From: Epichloe hybrida
Taxonomy: Eukaryota; Ascomycota; Sordariomycetes; Hypocreales; Clavicipitaceae
NCBI GenBank assembly: GCA_019022495.1
Contig: JAFEKR010000020.1
Span: 620,001-684,000 of the forward strand
Direction: 5' to 3'
Length of the DNA: 64,000 nucleotides
This document shows, one piece after another, positions 34,452 to 45,439 of this stretch (position 1 is the first letter of the stretch; each line of letters opens with the position of its first letter). Both the position numbers and the translations under genes were made by a program. The notes under the pieces were generated by a model, which was not told the origin of the DNA, searched no databases, and saw only the letters and a program-made list of their open reading frames with translations.

Positions 34452-35144
34452 CTTACATGTTCGTAAACACGTTCTCTAGTCCGTCAGCGCCCGAGTCCTC
34501 GTTCAGAGACTGCGTTAAAAGACCTCTGTCTTGTGCACAAACTTCCCGACCATTCTTCAGACATCGAGACTCGCGTTATTCTGTGACTTGTGCTGCAATA
34601 TCTAGGCTTCTTATAACTCAAACACTGAAGGAGCCGGAACACTACTTGGAGCACTCACATTTAAAAAGCGTTGCCAACCCTAACCGCAAGTCTTTATTCC
34701 ATGAGGTGATCAGGTAGCAGTCGGTGCTGTTAGACGAAGCCTTCTTCAGCGGTTCGTTTCCGGCATCACTACTAAGCACAAACGGATAATCAAGACTATT
34801 TAATTTCCTAGGCTTGGAGCTCGTGACCTTTCCACTAATTGCAACTAGAAATCATTGTCACATTACGCCCGGTGCCTTCCTGGCTAATATGGACTTCATC
34901 GAGGATTTCATCTCAATTGTCGTTCTAATCTGTGTTAAAGAGAGTGTACGAACTGAACAAGCTATCCAATAATTTCGCATCATACAAGACCCCCACAGAA
35001 TATTCCCTGGTTATCTTGCATAACACAATGCATACTCATTGAAAAAGGGCCCAGGCCATCAGCCCTTCTTGAGAGAAACGGTCCGCGGCAACCCGCCGTC
35101 GCGAGACGCAATTCCGCGTCCAGTTTCTCTATTCCCTCCCCTCA
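34452..35144. other. AT-rich intergenic stretch
   Basis: No supported gene. It is more AT-rich than the window average, lies between the solo LTR and the secreted-protein gene, and may be old repeat debris. Confidence 0.5.
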
Positions 35145-35477
35145 TTACTCGTAAGAGGCAACAAGGGCCTTCACTTCCTCGTCAGTAGGTGGTGCCTTGC
35201 CCTCCTTCTTGGCCTTGGCCTCAAGCTCAGCGCGAGCACAGCCAACAGGGCAGCGGCAGTCTGAGCGGGTGGAAAATTTTGAACAGCAAGAAGCAAAGTT
35301 GCTGAGTCTGTTGCTTATTTGTCCAGCAGGACAATCGCCGTTTGAAGGAGAAGCGCTGAGATCACGGCAACAGCTGGCGGTGGCATCAGCGTTGTTGCCA
35401 TTGGGTCCGATACACTTGCAGGCTTCCACGGAGGAAACCATGGCGACAACAGCAACGATAGAGGCGAGAAACTTCAT
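35145..35477 (-). CDS. Small secreted cysteine-rich protein
   Basis: One exon, 110 residues. Residues 1-19 (MKFLASIVAVVAMVSSVEA) are a clear signal peptide with cleavage before the first Cys. The mature part, about 91 residues, has ten cysteines at 20, 22, 36, 37, 49, 64, 65, 74, 76 and 80: C-x-C, CC, C, CC, C-x-C-x3-C. Two CC pairs and an even count suggest five disulfides. The last 25 residues are Cys-free and Lys/Glu-rich. I do not recognise a family; CC-pair spacing recalls hydrophobins and some effectors, but the sequence is not hydrophobic enough for a hydrophobin. A secreted effector-like or surface protein is an inference from size, signal and cysteines. It sits in an accessory stretch beside a solo LTR and a pseudogene. 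Confidence 0.75.
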   Translation of the reverse strand: MKFLASIVAVVAMVSSVEACKCIGPNGNNADATASCCRDLSASPSNGDCPAGQISNRLSNFASCCSKFSTRSDCRCPVGCARAELEAKAKKEGKAPPTDEEVKALVASYE

Positions 35478-37089
35478 ATTGATAACTTTGTATGGTAATG
35501 TTTTTGATAAGTAGAAGAAGACTTATGAGTTGTATAAGATTGATGAGTGTAGAAGAAGGTAAAATGCTTAATGATGAAGCATCTGGAAATTTAGGAGGAA
35601 GCAACGCGGGTTTTTATAATCTTTCTACCTGCACCAATATCAACTTTGCTTTAACAAAATCTCGCTTATACCAAGCACTACTATTCCTATTATACATGTA
35701 CGGACAAGGTCAAAGCCTTGGCGAGGTCGTCACCAGCAAGAATTTGCAAGAGCACAACTAACAAACGCAAGGTGAGGTCCCCGGGTCCCTGGTCCCTCGG
35801 AACAGTTAGTGACAACATCAACTTTGAGTAGCATTGGCTGTGGAGCATTACGGACCATCGGCATCTAACAAGCATCCAGCAAAAACAGTATCGATTAGCA
35901 CAAGGCCGCCTCGGACTCTCGCCAGAGCGGGGTTATAAGCAATGCGGAGTTGTGTGCAACAAGCACTAGGTATTGGAAGGTGTTGAGTATAATGCTCGTT
36001 TATCGCAGCCACTATTAGGGGTGCGCATCCCCGTTTTGGCCTAGATGGCCTGACTTTTTATCAGAAGGACTGCTTACATTAGTCAAATATTGAATATTGC
36101 GCGGGATGATCCGTGTTTTCTAAGGGGATGAGAGATGCACAGACTCCCTGTCTTTGTGAGCACAAGCTCAAGCAGAACAAAGGTCCCCGGGGATCCCAAA
36201 GAGGAAGGCCCACGGAGTAGGGTCTCTGAAAATATAACTATGTAATACTACAGAAAAGGGAGGAAAGAACAAGGGACAAAGGGATAACTAAACTAAACGC
36301 CACGCATCCGTTAAACCTTGTTTTTAATGTCCCTTACCTTGCCTATTACGGATCCGTATGTTAAGTCCCGGATAACCTACGCACTTATTACCTGAGCTCA
36401 GCGAATGATGTCGAAGACTGGGCATCGCCGTCATGCCTGCAGTTGCAGTCATATCCAGGGGTTGCTTTGCAGATGTGAATGGCCCAAATGTTGTCTGACA
36501 GCATTGTGTTTTACTGCCATTCGTTGTAGTAGCTCTTGGAAAACACGGATCCTCCCGCGCAATAGTTAATATTGTAAGCGCCTATCTACCATCCTCCTGA
36601 GCCTCACCGAAACGCTGATGCAGCAAAAGAGCAAGGGCACTGTGCGCTCTCGAGAACTGAGAACTGATCGCCCCGCTGTCAACCCTCTCTATTGGCTTTA
36701 GCCTCAGTTCCAGCGCCGTTCCCGATATCCTTACTCTCAGTCCTGGCTATTCACGACAGTGGCTTACGACTCTCGTACAGGGCTCGACCCTTAGCCGTGG
36801 GATCTTGAGAGGCTAATCCGTAGACGTCAATGAACTGTTCTGCTAGTGAACGCGGCGAGTTACAGAACGGTGCCTTCAGCATAGATAAATGTCCTGTTAA
36901 CGCTGCCGCAATTGAACCAGCACTCAAAGAGTCAAAGCTCTCTGACCACTTCATCACCTGAACCCTGACTGCATCAATGCCGGCAGATCTACCCCAGAAA
37001 CATCTCAGCAAACAGTGGCTCTCGAGGTGGCCAGATCTTTCCCTCTCCAAAGCCAGTAGTTGGACTCCCACCCATCCGTCTCCGGAGGG
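35478..37089. other. Intergenic / gene debris
   Basis: 1.6 kb without a gene I can support. The part near 37000-37090 may still belong to the decayed 3' end of the SET pseudogene (a WLW-like patch is seen in a shifted frame). A minus-strand open frame at 36751-37071 has no recognisable homology. Confidence 0.5.
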
Positions 37090-37965
37090 GAACTAATACC
37101 TTTTTGGGGGTCCACACGGGTTTTGTATGTAGAGCCAATGCTGGGCGGTTCGATTGGCCAACTGCTTCAGTCTCGCCGCCTCTGGGCCTTCAATAATGAC
37201 TCTGCCGGCATGACCTCTCTCAGCGAATATCTTTGCTCTCGTCTCATCCCCGTTCGCGATTGCAATTTGGAACGTGTCATAATACGTCATTGGGACACAC
37301 GCATCCCAGATGCCCTCCTTTTCAAATGACCAAAGTACATTGCGCACGAGGTGAAGTCCCAAGTCATAGTTGAACCCGCCCCCATCCCAATAACCAAGCG
37401 CGTCGTCAATAACTTGGATCTTGCTTAGCCTGAAACCACTCTCCTCACGCTGAGCTGGCGGTAGAGTAGCAGGCATAGAGCGCACTCGCAGTCGATATAA
37501 AACTCGGCCTTTAAAAGCCTCTGGCGCTCTGCATATTCCGTGCTACGACCCAGGTATGAGATGGTACTCTCTTGTCCTTCCTCTATACCACAGAGCGCGT
37601 GGATAGTGAGGCGTCCGATGTTTGTATTCCATGTATTTTGCGCGTCATGTCGGCAAGAGTGATTGATGCGAGATGCCTCGAGGAAAAGGCCACGCTCGCG
37701 GGCTTTAGAACCGAGGGGTAGAACTTTTTTGTCCTGGCAATATCAATGAATGGGCTGTGTTTGACCCCTTCCGCAGGCATTGTGAAGAGAAAGGAATGCC
37801 CGTTGATGGTCTCCGTTCAAGCTCTTCAATGCTTTGATGACATGGCCGCTCGCAACTTCGTGGTTCGGATTCGTCACGACAGAGCTTGAGCAGGTACCTC
37901 GGAAAGTATACGCTCATCTCTGGTGATTTCGGAGGCGGCGATAAGGCCTTGGCCCTTACCAGGGC
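37090..37965 (-). pseudogene. SET-domain protein pseudogene (SMYD-like, frameshifted)
   Basis: On the minus strand pieces of a fungal SET/TPR protein appear in order but in different frames. First GKGQGLIAASEITRDERIL (about 37960-37893), the SET start. Then RAFLSLHNACG (about 37820-37780) in another frame. Then GLFLEASRINHSC with the NHSC core, NIGRLTIHAL, and YIDCECALC, the post-SET cysteines (about 37705-37480). Then LPPAQREESGFRLSKIQVIDD through YYDTFQIAIANGDETRAKIFAERGHAGRV (about 37470-37130), the TPR-like part. At least three frame changes and several stops separate them, one directly after the post-SET CALC. Intact relatives would be lysine methyltransferase-like proteins. This copy cannot encode one. 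Decay is by small indels more than RIP-type transitions. Confidence 0.8.
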
Positions 37966-38972
37966 CTTACCAGGGGACCGGTCTGACGGCGTATGCGGAT
38001 TACGCGGCGTGGAGATTCCGATGCTAGGGGTTTGATTGAGACCAGGTCGCGGGGAGCCGCAGTCGTGCACCAAAGTAGTTTGAGAGGCTGTAGATGGATG
38101 GGCTCGCCGCGGATTGACGCCTGAGGCCAAGTAGCTGTGGGTTCCGGTGGGTTCCGGTGGGTTCCGGTGACATCGACTTCGTAATTTTTCTCTCCTCCGA
38201 AGCTGATGCACGGCTCGGCGGGTGTTGTTAGACGCCGACGTATCTTTGAGAAGAATCGGAGCAAGTAGTGGCATCGGTTGGGCTTTCTCGGCATGTGCGG
38301 ACACTCGCCAGTCACGAACCAAATGGAAAGTCTGTCCGGGTGATCAGAATCTGTCGCCATCAGAGCCGTCAAGCAACGGATCCTTGTGCCCTCTGATCTT
38401 GGTACCGTCCACGAGTTCAGCTGGCCAACAGGCCGTATAAGCATCATGGTAGACAAATCCAGGCGATTGTCTTCGGTAGAACAGAAAGTCAACGACTAGT
38501 CGAAGTCATGCCATTTGAATTTCTTCGCAGTCATTTGCATTGACCACGTGGCCTTCATTTGACCGCTAATAGAGCATTTCTAGATCCCACTAATACTAGT
38601 TGATTGTTTTCTTCAACCGCTTCCTCCTAGGTTAAATGTATGTTTCATACATCTGGAAAAGATAGACTACTATTAGGCCTTTGTTACAGTACTGTCACTT
38701 GATGGCATTTTCCCAATCGCCGTGGCGGTTTTCGTGGCAGAATCTGGTGCACGATTAACAACCGAGGCCACTGACCAAGATGTGTTCTAAGACATACCTG
38801 ATGAATTTCCCATCGATGCACGAAATCAATGCCTATAGACGGTCTTACAAAACCTTTATCTAGACCTCTTTACTAGGCCTTTATTAAGTCGGCACAAAAC
38901 GCATCGTCTAAAACATGCAATAGAAATCTTGTCCAGCTATATTCATACAATACCTGCATTGGACCATGCCCA
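37966..38972. other. Intergenic, SET pseudogene to MDM10 3' end
   Basis: No supported gene; open frames at 37966-38492 on the minus strand may be further pseudogene debris. Contains a 10-bp tandem repeat (38141-38170). AT-rich from 38560 onwards, with two similar TACTAGGCCTTT / TATTAGGCCTTT patches. Confidence 0.5.
38141..38170 (+). repeat. 10-bp tandem repeat (GTTCCGGTGG), 3 copies
   Basis: Two perfect units and a third with one changed base (GTTCCGGTGA). Confidence 0.85.
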
Positions 38973-40426
38973 TCAAGACGAGAATTGTATCTCGAGCCCC
39001 AAAGTTCGGAACGGCTTGTCCAACTTCTTCAGGTCGATCCCGCTTCCCAAGCTAAACAGTAACGACTTGACGCGTCCTTCCCAAAGGACGCCGATCCTCA
39101 AGTTCTGGTCCAATCGGGCCTTGAGAACCCCTGCGTAGGCTTCCCCGTCGGAATTTGTCTTTGCGAGTGACAGTATATTTTCCGGCTGTGGTTGGGGTAT
39201 CGGCGGCGGTAGTAACGACACGGACTCCGTCTCCGGCTCCGGCCGCGGCTCGGGCTCCGGCCCTGGCTCATCGAGTCTCCATTCAAGCTTCGCCTGAAAG
39301 CTCCTGTCCCTAGCAGGCCGCCACGGCGTGGGAGACTTGTCCTCTACACTCAGTCGCCGAAGCGGCTTCCTCCACAGCTCCATGCCCACGGCCCATGCGC
39401 TCTCGTAGCTAAACACGTTGAACTCCATGCGCGACGCTAAGCTGCAATGCCTGCCCGCCACCACGGCATAACTCGCGGCGATGTTGCCCATGAGCGGATT
39501 CATCGTCAGCGTCGCCGACAGGGGTGTCCCCTTGTGCGCGGGCAGCGTCGCAAACCGCCCTCCCAAGCTGATACCGCCCGACTTGTTCAGCGTGCCGTAG
39601 TATACTTCTCCGCCGGTGCTGAACCGTCCGTAGATGCGCTCCCGTTCTCCGCGTCCGCCGCCGATGCTCCCTTCCGGCTTGGTGGTCTTGGCCGAGAGTT
39701 CTGCATCACCGCCGAAATTGTAAATGCCTCGGAGGCCAAGAAGACCGCCATCTGACGAGGCTAGGCCCTCGAAGGCATAATTGCCAACGTCGTACTGCGC
39801 GAGACCGAGTATCGTGCCCCCGTCGCGGAGATGTTTTGCCGAAACAGCACTTAGTTGTAGCTGCAGGGCGGGCGATATCCTCTTGACGACTAGGGCTTCG
39901 AGCTGCGATTGCGGGAGATATAATCTGCCGTAGAGCAGGGACGGTGGGGACGAAGGGATGATGCTGCCGGGTATCGTCTGGGGGGTCTGGGGGGGGTTCT
40001 CGCCGCGTTTCGATAACGGCGTCAACGGCCGATAGGATCGTAGTAATTCGGGGAGTGGCACAGTTTCCGACTGGGGCGTGAGGTGGATTCGCAGGGGGGC
40101 CGAGGAGAACAAGTATGATATCGAGCCGTCGACGACGCCTACTGAGCCGAGCTGGTACGAAGTTGCAAAGTTGGCGCTTGAGAGGGCTGAGAGGGTCAGG
40201 CGAAGGCCACGCGGGGTCTGGAAGTTCAACAGGGCTGACTCATGTTAGCATGGGTTTGCATAGAATCGTGACGGCGCGTGGGACACGGGCAATGAGGGTT
40301 TGCGAAATAGAAAGAGAAGGGGCACGCACCATCTGATGTGGCGTTCAGCGCGGCGTACGAGTTGTCGCGACTCCAGCCAGTCGCCTCGTAGAATGCGCTG
40401 TGGACATAGTCCATGAACTCGCGCAT
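38973..40426 (-). CDS. MDM10: Mitochondrial distribution and morphology protein 10
   Basis: Two exons on the minus strand, 40426-40330 and 40234-38973, 452 residues. The intron 40329-40235 (GTGCGT...GTCAG) joins phase 1 to give NATSDALLNFQTPRGLRLTLSALSSANFATSY, the conserved MDM10 start after MREFMDYVHSAFYEATGW. The rest alternates amphipathic strands ending in SLGSGIDLKKLDKPFRTLGLEIQFSS, as expected of the 19-strand outer-membrane barrel. MDM10 is the membrane anchor of ERMES, the ER-mitochondria tether for lipid exchange, and also joins the SAM complex for barrel assembly. A Pro/Glu-rich loop (about 39180-39270) is family-typical low complexity. The Sm E gene lies 400 bp upstream on the same strand. 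Confidence 0.95.
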
Positions 40427-40826
40427 CTCAGCGCGTCTTACGCATGCTCCAAGGGAGGTGTGGTTTGGAAGAGTTGGAAGACGTTACGAGAAGTCGAGGA
40501 AGCGTCCCAACTAAGAAGTTTGGTTTGGTCGGTGGGTCTGGTCAAGCAGGACCTACATATGGTTGCTTAAATGAACTACCCTACACGAGATGCGGGATTT
40601 CGCAACACTTTGTCACGAATGAAACGGCGATACATTGAACCTCAAATAAAGACCAAATATACCCCTCTTTAGGGATGAAAATAAACGCCGTCCAGGAGCT
40701 ACCTCCCCCAATTCTGTTCACTGCCCAATCGAACGTTGTGTTCCCCTGACCCCAGTTTCCCCAGACTAAGTTTGTTTCCACAAGCAACTGTAGAGTTTCC
40801 CTTGCATTCATCTCATATATAGACGC

Positions 40827-41669
40827 TTAGCTTGACAAGTTCTGGATCAATGAAACATTGTCTCCCTTGAGGAGGATCTGGCCTATCGTGGAGGGTTAGG
40901 TTAGTCTGCGCACCAAAGCCAAGATCGGCTCTCTTTGATGGGACAACGTACCCAGCGGCCTTCTGGTCTCTTTGTCGTTCGTCTTCGTGACCTGCGCCAC
41001 CTCCACGGCATCATCGATAACAAGGTTCATGAACTCGTCAAAGCCCTATTCCGCCAGTAGTTAGACATCGGGATGATGTGCATGCGATGCTGCGCTTGTG
41101 CTCACTCGAATCTTGCCCTCGATGCGGATAGAGAGCTGTTCGTACAGCCAAACACTGACAGTAGCATTCTATTTCAGTTAGCATGCCGTCGCGCACTTGT
41201 TGCTGCGATCATCTCGAGGCCGAAGAGTGTCTGCGAAAGGCTAGATGCAGAAAACACGACTGTGGGCAACCGAGGCTCGCGAACGACTCGGCATCATGCC
41301 ATCGCCGATCCTAAGCCACCTCTTCATTTCAACGACGACGGTCGATTGGCAGACTTGACATGCGCGTGCAGCAATTGCTTGATTTCCCGCGCTCGCCTTT
41401 CGTCATACACCAGCGCCCACGACTAGCCGGTCTCGTCTCCATCCACGACCCCCAGCCGTATGCCGCAAGATGATCGCATCGTTTGAGATATATACATCGA
41501 GTCGACTCACAGACTGAAGCAGCTTAAAGATCATATTACTAGCACAATGTCAGCTTTCGTCTCCAGACATGCCCCACCACCAAAAGTGGCATAAGAAACA
41601 TCCGTGGGACACGTACATGGGGGGGAGAAGAACGCGGCGACCGCCGCCACCACCACCACGACCAGTCAT
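40827..41669 (-). CDS. SME1: Small nuclear ribonucleoprotein E (SmE)
   Basis: Five small exons on the minus strand: 41669-41617, 41538-41511, 41168-41106, 41045-40952 and 40882-40827, 97 residues. The four introns all have GT-AG ends with matching phases. The assembled protein starts MTGRGGGGGGRRVLLPPINM and contains WLYEQLSIRIEGKIRGFDEF, VIDDAVEV and QILLKGDNVSLIQ, that is Sm1 and Sm2 motifs in full. The product sits in the seven-member ring on U1, U2, U4 and U5 snRNAs and is essential for splicing. Intron 2 (41510-41169) is long for such a small gene. No exon alone stands out as coding, so this gene is easily missed. Confidence 0.94.
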
Positions 41670-42061
41670 GATGGGCGAATTTGGTAAAAGAGGGTGAGTA
41701 GGTGGTAGAGTTGGATGCTGAGGCCCGCGACAATCAGGTTGTCGTGATGATCGATTCGGCCAAGGACCTTTGGTGGGTTGGGATTGCAGCTGTGGAAATT
41801 TCGAGGTGGGGGAAAGTTTTTCCGGGCGTTTTGTGACGGGGGTGCAAAATCATGCAAACAAACATTGTTGATGACCCCGTCACAGCTCAACCTGCTTGCG
41901 CAATATGAATTTATTTTTTATTTTTTATTTTTTTTCCATGTATGCGCAGAAAATCACAGCCACTTCAAGACTCTCATGTCATCATGATTAACACTCAAAT
42001 CTGATTCTCACACTCCGCTCCACGCCTCGACTTCCAACAGATGTGCCTGCCCCTATTTCTG
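41670..42061. other. Intergenic, SME1 promoter side
   Basis: No gene. Promoter of SME1 plus the 3' flank of the amidohydrolase, with a T/A-rich run at about 41910-41938. Confidence 0.6.
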
Positions 42062-43720
42062 TCAAGCCTCAAATACCTTTTTCCCTTCAAACCACGTCTC
42101 CTTCACTACCCCCTTCACAATCTCCCCCGGAGTAAGCACAACATCGCAAACCACAAAATCCGCCTTGAGCCCGACCTTCAAGCTCCCAGTCCATTCATCG
42201 GCAAAACATGAGTATGCGGATCCGTGCGTAGCCCCCGCCACGGCTTGACAAACGGTGAGTGCAAACTCTGGGTTGACCACGGTCCGCAACTCGGGTTCTC
42301 TGCATGACCGCCTCGTGGTAGCAACGTACAGATTGGGCAGCGGCTGATGCGGAGCCGTGGGAGCATCCGAGCCGAGTGCCAAGGGGGCGCCGCCGTCGGC
42401 GAACTCGCGATAGGCAAATGCTCTCTTGCAGCGGCCGTCGCCGATGAGGCGCGGCCACGCGCGTAGAATGGCCGGGTCGGAGTGGACGGGCTGGATGGAC
42501 GCGGTGATGCCGAGCCTGCCCAGGCGTCGGGCGTCGTGGGCGGACGCCAGTTCGAGATGCTCGATGCGCGGCCGCCGCGATTTGTCCGTGTTCTTCTCGA
42601 GCACGTCAATGGCCATCCGGATCGTCTCGTCGCCAATGGCGTGCAGGGCGACCTGGAGTCCAGCAGCGTGGGCTTTGGCAACGAGCGGATGGAGGACGTG
42701 TTCCGGCCAGAGGGGGTCCGGGTTCTCCCCGTTGGAGTATGGCTCCGTCAAGGACGCCGTGCACGCGTCGATGATGCCGTCGCAGATGACCTTGACACCG
42801 ACGAGGCGACAGTCCGGCGTAGTCTCGGCATTGTACTCCCTTGCCAGCTCGGCAGCTCGATCAACCTGGGCCAGAACGTTGTCCAGGGAGTCGTCGGGCT
42901 TCATGAGCCAGTATGCCGCGACCCTCATCCCCTGCAGCCCGTTTGTCTCGTTTCTCAGCTCGACGAGCGGTTCCCAGATAGTCTCGTCCATGGCCATGTC
43001 AATCATGCCCGTGTATCCCGCGGCGTTGAAGGCGTTGAAGGCCGACCGGATAGCTTCCTTCTTCTCCTCCATAGATGCCACCCTCGCCACGAACGGCCAG
43101 ATGGTTTGGAAGACGGCCCCCTCGTGGAAAACCCCGTTCGGCTTGCCGTCTGCGTCCCTTTGGATCGTGCCACCGGGCGGATCGGGGGAGTCTGCTCCAA
43201 GTTCCATGACGTGGCATATCTCCTCTAGGCCCCGTGAGTTGCACCACGCAGAGTGCAAATCCTTGGTGTCCACAAAGATTGGCCTCGGATCAATGTCGTC
43301 GAGCAAGCGGGCATTCACGCCCTCGGGCGTCATGGAGTGCGTCCATCCCTTGCAAAAGATTCTAGGTACATCCGGGTTGGCCGCGGCGTAGCTTTTGATC
43401 TCGCTCTTGATGTCGTCCAAGTCCTTGCAGTGGTCGAGAGCGACTTTGGTGAGGGCCTGCCCGACAAGCAGGAGGTGTAAGTGGCCGTCGATGAAGCCGG
43501 GCAGTACAATTTGGCCGTGGAGATTTTTCACAGTGGCCCCGGATTGTCTGGCCGAGGCGACGAACTCGTCTTGCTCGGAACCAATGTGAGAAACGCACCC
43601 GTCCTTGATGACCATGCAGGAGGCAAGCACCGGTGAGAGAGAGCTATCTGACGGAGATTGGTAGATTTGACCGTTGAGGAGGACGGTATGATCCGCGGGG
43701 GCTGCTGCATCATCTCCCAT
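42062..43720 (-). CDS. Amidohydrolase family 3 (YtcJ-like)
   Basis: One exon, 552 residues if the start is 43720 (MGDDAAAPADHTVLLNGQIY); an upstream in-frame ATG at 43759 adds 13 residues. I prefer the inner start because family members begin close to the first strand. The metal site is present: GFIDGHLHLLLVG supplies the HxH, VALHAIGDETIRMAID and IEHLELAS supply later histidines, and LGSDAP the catalytic Asp. The rest matches long YtcJ/NfdA-type amidohydrolases (GWTHSMTPEG..., DTKDLHSAWCNS, AGYTGMIDMAMD) and closes with the small beta domain ADFVVCDVVLTPGEI. It should hydrolyse an N-acyl, formamide or similar bond in the cytosol; the substrate is unknown. No signal peptide. GC-rich with strong shadow frames. 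Confidence 0.9.
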   Translation of the reverse strand: MGDDAAAPADHTVLLNGQIYQSPSDSSLSPVLASCMVIKDGCVSHIGSEQDEFVASARQSGATVKNLHGQIVLPGFIDGHLHLLLVGQALTKVALDHCKDLDDIKSEIKSYAAANPDVPRIFCKGWTHSMTPEGVNARLLDDIDPRPIFVDTKDLHSAWCNSRGLEEICHVMELGADSPDPPGGTIQRDADGKPNGVFHEGAVFQTIWPFVARVASMEEKKEAIRSAFNAFNAAGYTGMIDMAMDETIWEPLVELRNETNGLQGMRVAAYWLMKPDDSLDNVLAQVDRAAELAREYNAETTPDCRLVGVKVICDGIIDACTASLTEPYSNGENPDPLWPEHVLHPLVAKAHAAGLQVALHAIGDETIRMAIDVLEKNTDKSRRPRIEHLELASAHDARRLGRLGITASIQPVHSDPAILRAWPRLIGDGRCKRAFAYREFADGGAPLALGSDAPTAPHQPLPNLYVATTRRSCREPELRTVVNPEFALTVCQAVAGATHGSAYSCFADEWTGSLKVGLKADFVVCDVVLTPGEIVKGVVKETWFEGKKVFEA

Positions 43721-45363
43721 TGTGGTGGTGGTGCGGTGGTGTGAAAATGCTTGGATCAATCATCAAAAGCCACTTGGCCTCCGTGCTCCGTACCCGTATT
43801 ACCGAGACTGTGGATATTATCTCATTTGCTCGGCACTTGGTCCGAGCAAATTTCACCGGCCGTAATCGGCGACCGAGTATCACTTGTCGAAGTCTAGGAA
43901 CCACGGGCACACAATAATCCGTAAATCTCGGCTCCAAAGAAGTTCGTTTCGTATTCAGGGTGGAGCCTCCGAGTAAACACAAAGACGAGCCACACAAGTA
44001 GTCCGTTGTACAAGTAGTCCGTGAGTCGCGTGTTATTCATCCACCCCCCCCTCCCCTCCCGCCCCTCCTTCCTCATGCACCAGATCCGCCATCGCCATCG
44101 TCAGCCGTCCCACGCGCCACGACACCTTCTCCGTGCGACGCATAGATGATGACTGTGTCGCCGCCCCTCGGATGATTCTATGTGGAATCCCGGGTCTCGG
44201 ACTCTTTTCGGGCTTACGTTTAACAGAAATTGTCTCTAATATGGGGAATCATTACAGCCGTGCTAATTATAGACGGATTCTGTTCGAGGATGCGGCCCTG
44301 GCGTGACAGCTGTTTGGGAAAATCGTCTAGAATGATAGCATTTATTTGCACTACTTTTCGATGCGGGGTCACCGGGCCACTCATTGATGCATATACTGAC
44401 TGGCTCATGAGCTGGGCGACCGGCTTCATTCGATACCGTCACGGAATCGACCTCTTTCCTGTTCCTGCGCGATCCCGAGCGAATCTCTGCCCGGCTTCAA
44501 GAGCCCTAACATGGCGACTGACGGCTATGATTTGTCGTATAATGATGCCAAGGCTGTAAACATGCAGGAACCTACACGGCGCAGTTAGTCACGCCAGACA
44601 TGCGTTTGGGATGGTGGGAAATAGCCTGCTCACATGGAGATGATGAAAAGCCAGAACACAGACTGTGGAATGGCGCAGCACGTGGGCAACAGTGTCTGTC
44701 CAGACGGATCAACTACAAGGGGAGCCATTCCATCAACCTGAGAATGTACCATGTTTGGAAGAAAAATTTCCCAACTTACAGACACTGCCGTCGCTACCTC
44801 TGGCCACCCGGTGGCAGCTCCCCGGGAGGCCGGCGACAATGTCGAAGAAGATGAAGGCGCCGAGCCATCCTCGATTGCGCTATCCGGACAGATGAACGCC
44901 CAGCCATTGCCCAGGACATGTAATCAAGAAAGTGAGCCCAGCCTGAGAGTCCAGTCAGTGCAGGGAAATTGTGCGAAAGACGTTTCTTCGACTCGCCGTA
45001 CGTCAATAATGGGAACCGGGACGGCGCCCCTCAAACGAACTCCATTTGTGATATTGACGTCTTCTACCAGCTCAGACTTGGCAGTCCGTTTGTCGATAGG
45101 CATGTCTAAAGTCGAGCGTTTGCCTGCAAAGGACCTTTGATTCACAGGTCCACGTTTCTGCCGGAAGCCGATTCACAGCGTGGAGAGAAAACGAGAGCCT
45201 TGAAAGAGACACTCTTATAACTACCGCGACCAAATTACATTCCTGTTCCACGACCTACCCACCAACTATCCCATAATAACTCTCGAGTTGGCTGCCGTCA
45301 CCAGCTTTCCCGCCTGTATCGATTCTCTCCAGCCGCCAGGCTTCGGCAACGACATCTTCCAAT
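43721..45363. other. Intergenic with an unresolved possible minus-strand gene
   Basis: No gene is firmly supported. On the minus strand two open stretches can be spliced in phase: one ending at 44634 (LLPTCCAIPQSVFWLFIIS before a GTGAGC donor) and one at 44571-44439 (FLHVYSLGIIIRQIIAVSRH... to a TGA). The intron between them has a good GACTAAC branch and a GTGTAG end. The combined segment looks like the C terminus of a small membrane protein, but I could not find a convincing start or family. Confidence 0.3.
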
Positions 45364-45439
45364 ATGTCAGCTCAGTCATTTGAAAAGCAAGTAACGCCCA
45401 GTCGCTCCGAGCTATACGCATACTAACTAGAAGGAGCAG

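Noticed and set aside
42426..43391. 321-codon plus-strand frame opposite the amidohydrolase
   Set aside because: Shadow frame; the HxH and LGSDAP metal-site motifs lie on the minus strand.
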